Positions 28,878-36,507 are shown, counted from the stretch's first letter. The stretch: DNA of 52,365 nucleotides from Planktothrix agardhii NIES-204 (GCA_003609755.1 AP017994.1:1-52365); one strand, 5' to 3'. Program-made: numbers and translations. Notes: generated by a model from the letters alone, not told the origin.

Positions 28878-28883
28878 TATAAT
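28878..28883 (+). promoter_or_regulatory. Possible -10 element for the 28927 gene
   Basis: TATAAT stands 44 bases before the ATG at 28927 in an AT-rich stretch. No convincing -35 is present 17 bases upstream, so this is a weak call. Confidence 0.3.
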
Positions 28884-28926
28884 AGAATTATAAAAATTGT
28901 TCATTCCAATAATAGGAAAATCAATC

Positions 28927-29151
28927 ATGGTTAAGGCTAAAAAAGCTTCAGAAGGACAAAAGAAAATAAAAACCGTTCCTCCTGCTGTTGTATCTGAAGA
29001 TGAGGATGCTTTGAAGGAAGGGGAGACATTGAAGGAATTTGACGACAGAATGGCTAAGAAATATCCAAAAAGAAGTTATGACGATTTGACAGAAGAGGAA
29101 AAACGAGAACGTGCCAAGCGTTTTGTAGCTCAAGGGCCGGAAGACTGGTAA
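28927..29151 (+). CDS. Small charged hypothetical protein
   Basis: The ATG at 28927, with AGGAAA about 10 bases upstream, gives 74 residues (MVKAKKASEGQKKIKTVPPA...). A basic N-terminus is followed by an acidic, Lys/Glu-rich C-terminus (YDDLTEEEKRERAKRFVAQG). An in-frame start at 28897 would add residues that look unlike coding sequence. No family is recognised. It lies downstream of the thermonuclease, possibly with its own promoter. The size and charge pattern resemble plasmid accessory or antitoxin-like proteins, but there is no partner to support that. Confidence 0.55.
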   Translation: MVKAKKASEGQKKIKTVPPAVVSEDEDALKEGETLKEFDDRMAKKYPKRSYDDLTEEEKRERAKRFVAQGPEDW

Positions 29152-29407
29152 ACTCCTCCACAACCCTACACACAGGAATATTCAGTTTAAAGCTTTAACT
29201 CTCAAAAATAATATGGTCACAACCTTAAACCGTTCGATTCCCCTTCGCTTCGATGCCGCTCTTACAGGGGTAAAGCCGAGATCCGCGCAAAATAGGACAC
29301 GATGTAAAGTTTTGTTATAACTAATCGCTGTAACCTTTACACAGAGGGGCTTTAGATTGCTACTTTGCGGTTCATGACAGCTTCGCTATTTCTACGGCAT
29401 CTTGAAC
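29152..29407. repeat. Gap with one copy of a dispersed 55-bp repeat
   Basis: Bases about 29269-29324 (GGGGTAAAGCCGAGATCCGC through CGATGTAAAGTTTTGTTATA) closely match 40463-40519 (GGGGTAAAGACAAGATACGC through CGACGTAAAGTTTTGTAACA). A shorter relative lies at 31387-31410 (GGGTAAAGCCGAAATACACG). No gene with a start codon is supported here. Confidence 0.5.
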
Positions 29408-31114
29408 TTATTTTTTATGCAAATTGGAATGAAAGAAACCCACAATTGATTCTAAAAATAATTTTTCTCTTGCTTCAATGTCGGTGTTTACCCAATCATC
29501 ACTTGGGTATTTTGAAAGATCATTAACATTAGCAATGGGTGAGTCCTTATATTTATTTTTCTTTTGTCCGAAATAACCATTACCAGCTTGGATGTTTAAT
29601 TTTTTTCCTATAGCCACTTTGTTTCCATATCGCTCCAGATAGACTTTTGCATCTTTTTGATTCCAGCCATTGTAGTTAGCTGCTTGCCAAACACGAGGGA
29701 AAATATGTTCAATCTCAAAATTGGACTCAATCAATTCAATTTGATTAGGATTTAGATAAGCGTGAAGCAAAATAATGGCGCGAGCAATTTTATAATTAAC
29801 CGTTTGAGACAGAGTGATCGAAAATTCTGAAGAAATTGAAGAAGTTATTGTAAGCGGCTTTCCTTCAAAAATATCAATGCAAAATTGGTAGCATGAGTCC
29901 TTTATTGCATTTACGGTTGGCTTCTGAACAAACTCGGAAAACAGAAATGAAACCAAAGTTGCGAGATATTCAGAAAAACTTGTATAAAACGAATCCGAAT
30001 CTTTATTTTTGAAAAAATATGCACTTGTAACATATTTCCAGTATTCGTTCGGGTAATGATTAAGGCAATGAAGATATTTAAACGACTGGCGAGAAATAAA
30101 TTCTCGCTCCTGAAATTTTGATTCGCCTTCTTTCACAGTTAGCCAAAATTCTGCAAGCTCTTGCAATTCTTTCATCAAATCAGTTTGCTTTAATTTTTTG
30201 AATTTATTGTCAACGCCAGCATAAAATTTTCTTAGACCGATTTCCTTTGTCCTATCACCGTTTCTGCCACGAATAACGTGCGAATAATTTCGGAAGAGAG
30301 CATCCAGGCTTATCCCTGCGTCATCGACTGTTTCAGTAAGCTCTCTCCATGAAGAAGTGAATTCTGATTTTTCCTGAGCAGTAGTCTTAGTACGATAAAG
30401 TTGGGCTTTAAAAATGTCGGAATCTGAAAGCGGCATTCCTCGGTCGTTCAGAGTTGAAAATATGGTCAACGCTGTGTCTAGTTTTTCACAGTCAATTGGA
30501 AGTATAATGCAATTCTTTAAAATGGAAACACAAAATCCCTGCCAATGAATTGGATTTTTCATTGCGTATTTTTCACACATTGAAAAGAAATAATTATAAT
30601 TCTTTGAATAAAGATCGGTAGCGCTTGACTCTGATTTTCCTGTCCGAAGAATTGCATGAAATACTTCATTGTCAGATTCAGTTGCAACTCGTGATTCTAT
30701 ATGGATTACACTTGTGTTAGAAACTCTTCCCGAAATAGGATTAACGTCCCAAATACATGGTGCAATTTGATTCTTGAGACCTGTAATATTGTCATCTTCA
30801 ATTGCACTATTTTCTAATTTTGAATAAAATGCTCTAAGAAGAAGCAAAAGTGATGTGATACGTTGTTGACCATCAATAACTTCTATTTCAATCTTTCCAG
30901 ATTCATCGTTTTTACAAGTAACAACCGTGCCTAAGTAATACTCCTCATTTCCCGTACTTTCTTCAAAAAAACTGGTAAGATCCTGCCATAGAATTTCACA
31001 TTTTTCTAAATCCCATTTATATGGTCGTTGATAATCAGGGATTATGAATTTAGTTCCCTGCATTTCAGAAAATAAACTACTTATACTTTTTTTCGTGACA
31101 TTAAGTTCTGCCAT
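29408..31114 (-). CDS. GmrSD-like DUF262/DUF1524 restriction protein
   Basis: This 568-residue single-polypeptide protein belongs to the GmrSD/ParB-like DUF262 group. DUF262 motifs are at the N-terminus: IPDYQRPYKWDLEKCEILWQ and EVIDGQQRITSLLLLLRAFY (DGQQR near residue 81). The C-terminus carries the DUF1524 HNH-type nuclease motif FEIEHIFPRVWQ near 468 with a downstream GNKVAIGKKLN. GmrSD cuts modified (glucosylated hydroxymethylated) phage DNA; relatives act as type IV restriction or BREX-associated factors. Both halves look intact. It stands alone, convergent with the thermonuclease genes. Which modification it recognises cannot be read from sequence. Confidence 0.85.
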   Translation of the reverse strand: MAELNVTKKSISSLFSEMQGTKFIIPDYQRPYKWDLEKCEILWQDLTSFFEESTGNEEYYLGTVVTCKNDESGKIEIEVIDGQQRITSLLLLLRAFYSKLENSAIEDDNITGLKNQIAPCIWDVNPISGRVSNTSVIHIESRVATESDNEVFHAILRTGKSESSATDLYSKNYNYFFSMCEKYAMKNPIHWQGFCVSILKNCIILPIDCEKLDTALTIFSTLNDRGMPLSDSDIFKAQLYRTKTTAQEKSEFTSSWRELTETVDDAGISLDALFRNYSHVIRGRNGDRTKEIGLRKFYAGVDNKFKKLKQTDLMKELQELAEFWLTVKEGESKFQEREFISRQSFKYLHCLNHYPNEYWKYVTSAYFFKNKDSDSFYTSFSEYLATLVSFLFSEFVQKPTVNAIKDSCYQFCIDIFEGKPLTITSSISSEFSITLSQTVNYKIARAIILLHAYLNPNQIELIESNFEIEHIFPRVWQAANYNGWNQKDAKVYLERYGNKVAIGKKLNIQAGNGYFGQKKNKYKDSPIANVNDLSKYPSDDWVNTDIEAREKLFLESIVGFFHSNLHKK

Positions 31115-31170
31115 ATTTTACTCCTTAGAAAATTATTTCTTCTAATATTTAAGCTCTTGGCTGCGGTATT

Positions 31171-31300
31171 TAAGTAGGTAGGCTCTATAAAATCTCCCTA
31201 TGTAAACGATTGTAAATCGTTCTAACGCTTTCTAATGGCTGATCTAAGCCTCCTTTACATATTGTTACATGGAAAAAGTTTTATCCCGCCTACCTACTTA
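31171..31300. repeat. 130-bp element with 22-base imperfect terminal inverted repeats
   Basis: TAAGTAGGTAGGC at 31171-31183 is repeated inverted at 31288-31300; with three central mismatches the match extends to ATAAAA, for 22 bases. The interior (AT-rich, no frame) lies between the GmrSD-like gene and the small RHH gene. A tiny non-autonomous mobile element or a large hairpin RNA are both possible. Confidence 0.55.
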
Positions 31301-31301
31301 A

Positions 31302-31455
31302 TCATTGAACTCGGATATTCAATATTTCCCGACAAGGTACAACCTCAATCCCTTGAGATTCCACAGTTTTAGGAAAATCAGTCTTTCGGGTAAAGCCGAA
31401 ATACACGCCAAAGGCGATGGGTAATTTCTTGAAGTCGGTTAAACTTTGCTTCTGA
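31302..31455 (-). pseudogene. Start-less coding-like remnant
   Basis: An open stretch without a start codon reads DFKKLPIAFGVYFGFTRKTD and then FPKTVESQGIEVVPCREIL, ending at TGA 31304-31302. It lies directly after the small RHH gene in another frame. The composition looks coding, but I recognise no family. It contains the short copy of the dispersed repeat seen at 29269 and 40463. Confidence 0.3.
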
Positions 31456-31462
31456 GATTAGT

Positions 31463-31639
31463 CTAGCCATTGTCATTTTCACCTAATCGCTTACCTTCTC
31501 GCCAAGCGTCAATATCAGCTTGTAATAATTCTGGAATCCGGTCTTTCATGTTTTCACCTAGCTCAACACACTTCATTTTGAAGTCGCGGTGAAGCTGTTC
31601 TGTTACCTCGACTTTAATAGTTTTAGGTTTTTCTACCAT
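31463..31639 (-). CDS. Small ribbon-helix-helix-type DNA-binding protein
   Basis: This 58-residue protein starts MVEKPKTIKVEVTEQLHRDF: a short beta-strand (KTIKVEV) followed by two helices (EQLHRDFKMKCVELG and MKDRIPELLQADIDAWREG). That is the layout of Arc/ParG/CopG-type ribbon-helix-helix proteins. A near-perfect palindrome with a TCACCTAATGGTGA core lies about 30 bases upstream of its start. The gene probably controls its own promoter and perhaps the divergent operon beginning at 31962. It is a small plasmid-type regulator or partition accessory protein; its target is inferred. Confidence 0.7.
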   Translation of the reverse strand: MVEKPKTIKVEVTEQLHRDFKMKCVELGENMKDRIPELLQADIDAWREGKRLGENDNG

Positions 31640-31667
31640 AAAAATTTATCTACTGGTTTTAACTTCA

Positions 31668-31688
31668 TTATCACCTAATGGTGATTAT
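31668..31688. promoter_or_regulatory. Palindromic operator
   Basis: TTATCACCTAATGGTGATTAT has TCACC and GGTGA arms around TAAT. It stands 29-49 bases upstream of the RHH gene start (31639) and about 43 bases before the rightward -35 box, so one dimer could affect both promoters. Confidence 0.6.
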
Positions 31689-31730
31689 CCCTACAACAAC
31701 ACTTTTAATACAAAACATACTTTTATTCTG

Positions 31731-31759
31731 TTGACATTAAACAGGGTAAAGGATACTAT
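31731..31759 (+). promoter_or_regulatory. Strong sigma70-type promoter
   Basis: A perfect TTGACA at 31731-31736 and TACTAT at 31754-31759 are separated by exactly 17 bases. It points right and would drive the operon starting at 31962, leaving a leader of about 195 bases. Confidence 0.75.
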
Positions 31760-31961
31760 AGTTACATTAGCACCCTAGAACATCCCATCGCAGAACCCTA
31801 GATAGGACTCACAAGATACCCAAAGGAAGCTATCACTCACCCTGAGAGGCTTTACCGCTTCTCCCTATCTGAACCTCGAAAACTAAACAGCCTAGCCACA
31901 TCCTCAAAATCAGAGGCTCAACTGTGGGAAGCAAATAATTCACTTTATTATCCAAAGGAAA

Positions 31962-32369
31962 ATGACAGCAATTAACCCAGAAATTATCCCAAACAATGAA
32001 CGGGTTAGGCTTTACAAGAATCGAACCGAGAACAGTTTGTACACTTCCCAAAAAGATTTAACTTCTCGTTTGAAACGGAAGGCACAAACACTCAGAACAT
32101 GGGTCAACCTTTTGATTACTCATGTTGACAGTTTTTGGAAGTTCTACAAACCTCGTAAAGCTTACTGTGATTATGTTGTCTGGTGTATTGAGCGCATTGA
32201 TGAACATGACAAAAAGCAATGTAAATCAGCACCACGACCGGACATAATTGAGGATTTTATTGTTAACAATTCTCAATCATTGACCATCAAAAAATACTTA
32301 GAGGAATTGGAAAATGTCTGCACAACCGAAACAAAAATCGACAATGCAAAACTTAGCAAAGTCGCTTAA
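31962..32369 (+). CDS. Hypothetical protein, first gene of the rightward operon
   Basis: This 135-residue, basic protein has many Tyr/Trp residues in the middle (WVNLLITHVDSFWKFYKPRK and CDYVVWCIERIDEHDKKQC). AAAGGAAA directly precedes the ATG. No family is recognised. Its 3' end overlaps the next gene by 56 bases in another frame, so the two are likely translated in coupled fashion. Operon position suggests a role with the coiled-coil and FtsK-like proteins downstream, but this is only inference from location. Confidence 0.6.
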   Translation: MTAINPEIIPNNERVRLYKNRTENSLYTSQKDLTSRLKRKAQTLRTWVNLLITHVDSFWKFYKPRKAYCDYVVWCIERIDEHDKKQCKSAPRPDIIEDFIVNNSQSLTIKKYLEELENVCTTETKIDNAKLSKVA

Positions 32370-33069
32370 AGTTGGTGAAACTGAATTACTAATTGCCATA
32401 AAACAACTTGGCTTAAATCCATCAGAAGTAGAGGAAAGTTGGGGGGATGCGATCGCCAATCATCTAACCGGAACCAAGCCCCAAACACTCAAGGGAACCA
32501 AACCAGAAACCCCGGAAAGTTTCAGTATTGAGGACTCAGACGACTTTGTGGACTGGGATGAAATTGAGGATGAATTAGGAGAAACCGCCTTAGCACTTGT
32601 TCAGGAGTTGGGACTAGAACGAGAAGCTGTGACCCGTTCTGATTTTGCAGCGCTCAAGGAACTCGCTCTCAGTAACCCAGTGGCAGAAAACATGGTGAAC
32701 CATATCGGGGCCGTTGGGGGTTTATCCGGTGGCTTGATTGATGAATATATCCGACAACAACGAGACAATGCTCAAGCCCTTGCAGATGCCGGAAATATCG
32801 AGTTTGCCAAGACTTTATTACAGGGACAAATCGAGGGAATTAACCAGGTTGTTGGGTTGCAAAATTTGTTAGCTGAAGACTTCCAAAACTTAATTCACCA
32901 ACGGATTGAGGAACTGGGAAAACGGGGAAAGGAACGCCCAAACGAACTGATAAAGGACTTGGGAAAAAAGGCAACAACCAACCAACAAAGCAGTCAGAAA
33001 ACAACAACAGTACGGCACAAAACCCTGGATTTAGTCGGACTGAAATCGAAAGCCTCCAACAGCAAATAA
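32314..33069 (+). CDS. Hypothetical acidic protein with a -1 frameshift site
   Basis: In the zero frame this is a 251-residue, acidic helical protein. An N-terminal helix-turn-helix-like region (MQNLAKSLKVGETELLIAIK) is followed by an Asp/Glu-rich linker (IEDSDDFVDWDEIEDELGET) and long helices. AGAGGA about 10 bases upstream supports the start at 32314. At 32964-32970 the gene contains A AAA AAG in the slippery phase. After a -1 slip the frame stays open to TAA at 33246-33248, adding a coiled coil in place of the last 32 zero-frame residues; the product would be about 311 residues. No family is recognised. Confidence 0.65.
   Translation: MSAQPKQKSTMQNLAKSLKVGETELLIAIKQLGLNPSEVEESWGDAIANHLTGTKPQTLKGTKPETPESFSIEDSDDFVDWDEIEDELGETALALVQELGLEREAVTRSDFAALKELALSNPVAENMVNHIGAVGGLSGGLIDEYIRQQRDNAQALADAGNIEFAKTLLQGQIEGINQVVGLQNLLAEDFQNLIHQRIEELGKRGKERPNELIKDLGKKATTNQQSSQKTTTVRHKTLDLVGLKSKASNSK
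32964..32970 (+). promoter_or_regulatory. Putative programmed -1 ribosomal frameshift site
   Basis: The heptamer A AAA AAG lies in the correct zero-frame phase (..GGA AAA AAG GCA). AAAGGA at 32952-32957 stands upstream like the internal Shine-Dalgarno that stimulates the dnaX frameshift. The -1 frame encodes ESLQQQINQLKETVILLESR, a clear heptad-type coiled coil, and has no start codon of its own before position 33144. I see no strong downstream hairpin. Confidence 0.6.
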
Positions 33070-33248
33070 ACCAATTAAAAGAGACGGTAATCCTGCTAGA
33101 AAGCCGTCTCTCTAATAAATCCAACCATCACGAAGGATTAATTATGAAAGCGATTATATCACGATTACAGCGCATCCTACGACAACTTGAGAGCATATCA
33201 TCCAATCAATATGACGGTTTAGTTATGCAGTGTTTGGGAGGGTTTTAA
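32970..33248 (+). CDS. -1 frame extension: coiled-coil C-terminus
   Basis: This is the 92-codon stretch reached only by a -1 slip at 32964-32970. It is polar (GNNQPTKQSENNNST) and then helical, with a coiled coil at about 33038-33115 and a second helix (MKAIISRLQRILRQLES). The TAA stop falls two bases before the ATG of the next gene, good spacing for a genuine operon member. An alternative is a separate 34-residue ORF starting at ATG 33144, which would leave the upstream coiled-coil coding signal unexplained. A recent frameshift mutation is the other alternative. Confidence 0.55.
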   Translation, partial: GNNQPTKQSENNNSTAQNPGFSRTEIESLQQQINQLKETVILLESRLSNKSNHHEGLIMKAIISRLQRILRQLESISSNQYDGLVMQCLGGF

Positions 33249-33249
33249 T

Positions 33250-33783
33250 ATGGGAATTTTTGATGCTTTTGGTAAAATTTTTGGCGGTGGTAAAAACAAT
33301 AGTGCTACCGACCCCAAAATAGCTATTAAAGGGGATATTTCACCTATCCCACAAAACCTAATCACCCCTGACTATAGACCACAGAACGGGGTTTATATTG
33401 CCACTTCTGCTGACCTTTTAAGGGAATGGGAATCAAAGGGCTGGATGATTTCTAAAGATGATTTAGAAACTCTCAAAGCCATGCACAAAACCCTTGAAGG
33501 TTATGAAAAAATCAGCAAGGAATATGGCAAGGAATTGGGAGCTTTTAGTAGAACAGAAGCTAAATTAGTCGGAACTGTAACTAAAACTATCCCTAAAGTT
33601 GCAGGCGGTAATTTTGCCCAATATGCAGCTAATCAAAAGCTTAATTCTGATATGGATAAAATAGCTGTTGAGTATCAGAAAAACATTGCTCTAAGACAAG
33701 CGGAAGCCCGACAACTGCAACAACAACTACAACAGCAAAAAGCACGAATACAAGAGCGTAAAGAACGCTTGAGAGGAGGTTAG
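33250..33783 (+). CDS. Hypothetical coiled-coil protein
   Basis: This 177-residue protein begins with an amphipathic Gly/Phe helix (MGIFDAFGKIFGGG), which could associate with membrane. A globular segment follows (PDYRPQNGVYIATSADLLRE), and it ends in a Gln/Arg-rich coiled coil (ARQLQQQLQQQKARIQERKE). GGGAGG directly upstream serves as its ribosome site and overlaps the end of the frameshifted frame. The stop touches the ATG of the next gene. Family unknown; the context is an operon with two membrane or ATPase components. Confidence 0.65.
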   Translation: MGIFDAFGKIFGGGKNNSATDPKIAIKGDISPIPQNLITPDYRPQNGVYIATSADLLREWESKGWMISKDDLETLKAMHKTLEGYEKISKEYGKELGAFSRTEAKLVGTVTKTIPKVAGGNFAQYAANQKLNSDMDKIAVEYQKNIALRQAEARQLQQQLQQQKARIQERKERLRGG

Positions 33784-34056
33784 ATGTCTCGATTTAGTCT
33801 CTACTTTGGGACGGGTTTAGCTAGTACAGGAGCAGGACATTTTTTAAGTCTAGTTTCCCGTTCCGTCCCTAACTTTAGCTGGCTGTATTGGTCGGTTTTT
33901 TTGGCTTTAATTGTCGTTTGCTTGGTGATGTGCACCCGAATAGGAAGGCAAATTTATTCAGGACAGTTCGCAACTTCTCCTAGTGTCCTATTAACACTTT
34001 CATCAATTACTTTAATTACATATTTAATGGGGGTGATTTGGGGTTGGGGTTTTTAA
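33784..34056 (+). CDS. Small membrane protein
   Basis: This 90-residue protein has two predicted transmembrane segments: WLYWSVFLALIVVCLVMC (about 33-50) and SVLLTLSSITLITYLMGVIW (about 66-86). The ATG follows the preceding stop with no gap (TAGATG). Its end overlaps the ATPase gene start by 19 bases, so the two are probably translated together. It may form the membrane anchor for the FtsK-like ATPase. No named family is recognised. Confidence 0.65.
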   Translation: MSRFSLYFGTGLASTGAGHFLSLVSRSVPNFSWLYWSVFLALIVVCLVMCTRIGRQIYSGQFATSPSVLLTLSSITLITYLMGVIWGWGF

Positions 34057-35489
34057 CATGGTTAGAGGATCATGAATCGGCGGTCAGTTCCCTGATTTGT
34101 TGCGGGGGTGGTGTTGTTGCCCTGAGTTGGTCAGTTGTAAACCCCGGCATTAATCCCAGTCGCTTTTATGCTTCAGGTTGTGCGGGGTTGTTTGGGGTGG
34201 GGGCGATCGCCACGGCAATTAAAGGATTAAAGGAGGAGGAAAGGTCAATCATCCGACGGGACACTCAAGAGGAAATATTTGGACTTTATCAAGTGGCGGA
34301 AATCCAAACTGTTCAAAATGTCTTGTTCCCACCTTCTCCCATGCCGCCAACTCCTGATATTTACAACCAATACTATCAAATGCAGTTAGGTCAAAACCCT
34401 GAGCAGTTGGACTTCTACAACTGGGATGATTTAGCCGATGAAGCTTCTGGAATATTAGTTGGGGGGAACTCCGGCAGTGCTAAGACTTCACTCGCTGCTG
34501 GTTTTATTGTTGGGAAATTAACCGCCGTTACCCCTGCTGAAGTCATCGTGTTGGACATCCATCAACGAAAAAATATCATCTGGAAACAAATGGGTTTCCC
34601 CCGTGTCGAGTCGGATGTTGAAACCATCTTTCAGATTATGAAATGGTTTATAGATGAAATTGAGCGCCGAAAACAGGAAGATGGACACCCGATAATTGTC
34701 TGCCTTGATGAAATCAACGATACCCTTTCAGAGCTTGAACACTTAGACCTTGTTAAGCCATTACCCGGTAAGGAAAAACGTAGGAATACTTTTATCTACG
34801 CCATCCGTAAACTGTCCAACGCCAGAAAGTTCGATATTTGTCTTACGGGATTTATGCAAAGCCACAATACAGAAGCGATTGGGATTGATGCCAAATTCAG
34901 GAATAACTTTTTATTGATACTCTGTGGTGCTTCTGCTAGGGGAGAAATTCAGAATGTTTGGAAGCACGACACTCCAGGGTTTCAGTACATCAAAAATGCA
35001 GCTTATCCGGTTGTAATTAGCGGTTCAAACCCTCACCAGATAGCTGAACATCCCACCCATAAGCACCATACCCAGTACCGCAAAAAAGGTAATGCTCCGG
35101 CTAATTTGATTCAGCCTAGATTCCTTGATAAATCATCAATTCCGGTCTTTGAATCGGAACAATCAGAAGATTTTGATGAGGATTATCAACCCCGTCAACC
35201 TTCAAAACCTGAACCACATTTACCCCGATTTAATTTTGATAAACCCCCCTTAGATTCTGACTATCCCAACCTATCTATAGAGCAAGCCAAAATAGTTCGA
35301 TGGGTAGTCAAACAAGGGGGGAAGGTTAAGTTAAACGAGATGTTAAAAGGTTTGACAATTTCAAGTGATGGTGAGAGATGGACTAAGCAAAACTATCTCA
35401 ATGCTTGCCGTTTTATTGCCGATAAAGGTTATTTGTTGATAACAACTGAGGGGGAAACAATTTGGTTAGAATCTCCTACCCCGTCGTAA
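34038..35489 (+). CDS. FtsK/HerA-like DNA-translocase-type ATPase
   Basis: This 483-residue protein has two hydrophobic segments near the N-terminus (about 17-37 and 43-65). The P-loop LVGGNSGSAKTSLAAGFIVG is near residue 137-156 and Walker B HPIIVCLDEIND near 215-226. GFMQSHNTEAIGIDAKFRNN is typical of the HerA/FtsK/TraB superfamily. A Pro-rich linker (about 375-410) leads to a C-terminal winged-helix-like domain (KIVRWVVKQGGKVKLNEMLK). The start is TTG at 34038 with GGGGGTGA upstream; a second TTG at 34044 is possible. It would pump or hold DNA at the membrane, in plasmid transfer or segregation. The stop lies in the first GTCGTAA repeat. Confidence 0.75.
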   Translation: MGLGFLTWLEDHESAVSSLICCGGGVVALSWSVVNPGINPSRFYASGCAGLFGVGAIATAIKGLKEEERSIIRRDTQEEIFGLYQVAEIQTVQNVLFPPSPMPPTPDIYNQYYQMQLGQNPEQLDFYNWDDLADEASGILVGGNSGSAKTSLAAGFIVGKLTAVTPAEVIVLDIHQRKNIIWKQMGFPRVESDVETIFQIMKWFIDEIERRKQEDGHPIIVCLDEINDTLSELEHLDLVKPLPGKEKRRNTFIYAIRKLSNARKFDICLTGFMQSHNTEAIGIDAKFRNNFLLILCGASARGEIQNVWKHDTPGFQYIKNAAYPVVISGSNPHQIAEHPTHKHHTQYRKKGNAPANLIQPRFLDKSSIPVFESEQSEDFDEDYQPRQPSKPEPHLPRFNFDKPPLDSDYPNLSIEQAKIVRWVVKQGGKVKLNEMLKGLTISSDGERWTKQNYLNACRFIADKGYLLITTEGETIWLESPTPS

Positions 35490-35600
35490 ACCGTCGTAAC
35501 GTCGTAACCCCGTCGTAACCGTCGTAACCCGTCGTAAAGGCGAGTTAGAGGGGGAAGCTATAACGTTACGACACTTACGACACTACGATGCTACGACACT
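35482..35600. repeat. Converging GTCGTAA array
   Basis: Six GTCGTAA copies in direct orientation (35483-35537) are followed by a unique centre (about 35540-35571). Then come three intact or near-intact copies plus one degenerate copy in the opposite orientation (TTACGAC, TTACGAC, CTACGAT, CTACGAC; 35573-35599). The polarity converges on the centre. It lies between the FtsK-like ATPase gene, whose stop codon it supplies, and the next gene at 35627. Confidence 0.9.
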
Positions 35601-35626
35601 TTTATTAACACTAACCCGGTGAAGAT

Positions 35627-36097
35627 ATGCAAACAATTAATATTACCCCGACAGCTTCAATACTGGATGAGAATAAACCGCCTAGATTGATATTGTTAAA
35701 AGGGATTGCGATCGCTACCATCACAGTTAGTTTAATTGGGGGAATTATTCATGTAGTTAATAGCCGTCAAACTATCACCAAGTTACCTACACCGGAACAG
35801 CCTAAACCCGTTATCAGTAATCAGAAATTAACAACACCTACTCAACCATGGGAACAGTCCCAGATTGTTATTAAACAGCCACAGAAGCCTATCGAGATTG
35901 AGGAAGGATCGGAGGCTTGGTTTTGCCTTCAAAATAACGGTGGCTCCGGTTGTTTAAACCGTGACAGATTTGCACCTAATTTTAAAGTGATTGCACCCCC
36001 AAGCCGGGGTAAAACTTATGGGGATTATTTGATTCAATATGGGGTTAGGGAGTCGGGGGATTGTGGGAGGTATTTTAATGGCAGTCCAAATTGTTGA
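35627..36097 (+). CDS. Hypothetical membrane-anchored protein, Cys-rich C-terminus
   Basis: This 156-residue protein has one transmembrane segment (LILLKGIAIATITVSLIGGI, about 21-42), then a Pro/Gln-rich stretch and a C-terminal domain with four spaced cysteines (WFCLQNNGGSGC, GDCGRYFNGSPNC). The tail would face the periplasm and could form disulphides. CGGTGAAG precedes the ATG. It is the last gene of the rightward operon, with a likely terminator at 36223-36252. A decayed copy of its 3' end lies at 14557-14697. Family unknown. Confidence 0.6.
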   Translation: MQTINITPTASILDENKPPRLILLKGIAIATITVSLIGGIIHVVNSRQTITKLPTPEQPKPVISNQKLTTPTQPWEQSQIVIKQPQKPIEIEEGSEAWFCLQNNGGSGCLNRDRFAPNFKVIAPPSRGKTYGDYLIQYGVRESGDCGRYFNGSPNC

Positions 36098-36507
36098 GGG
36101 GTTAGGGCTAAATTTAGGAAATAAACACAAAAAGAGGGCATAGTAAACTAAATATAGTGAAAAATAAGAATTTTGTCAATCCCTATCACTAAATATGGAA
36201 TTGCTATAGAATAATTAAACAGCCTCACCCAAAGTGAAGCACCTTTTTTCTTGAGGTTGAATTACAGTAAATAATTACTTGATTTGATTTTTTGTTGTGG
36301 AAAAACCTCAAGGAATCACTCACTTATGATGCTAGACTTCTAGCTCTGTAAGGGATAAAAGAGATCCTATGCTATTCTATTATTAGTTTTAGTTTTAGTT
36401 TTAGGCTTAGGGGAAGTTCTCCTTATCCCTACTCCAGAAACAAAAAACCCGCTTTGCAGGCGGGTGTCAATAAAAATCCAATTTGGGCAGTTACGCCCCT
36501 GTTAACA
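36098..36507. other. 410-bp gap between operons
   Basis: Apart from the terminator at 36223 and a hairpin at 36447-36467 (ACCCGC/GCGGGT, with a T-run on the minus strand), the stretch is AT-rich with no supported gene. It probably contains the promoter of the primase operon; TTAGTTTTAGTTTTAG near 36383-36400 is a short simple repeat. Confidence 0.4.
36223..36252 (+). terminator. Probable rho-independent terminator
   Basis: GCCTCACCCAAAGTGAAGC can form a seven-base stem with one mismatch and is followed closely by ACCTTTTTTC. It is placed 126 bases after the operon's last gene. Confidence 0.5.

Noticed and set aside
33144-33248. Independent 34-residue gene starting at ATG 33144
   Set aside because: The same frame is open and coding-like (coiled coil) well upstream of this ATG, which fits better with a frameshift extension. 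It remains a possible alternative.
36447-36467. CCCGC/GCGGG hairpin as the terminator of the rightward operon
   Set aside because: Its T-run is on the minus strand, where no gene approaches; the hairpin at 36223-36252 fits the operon better.
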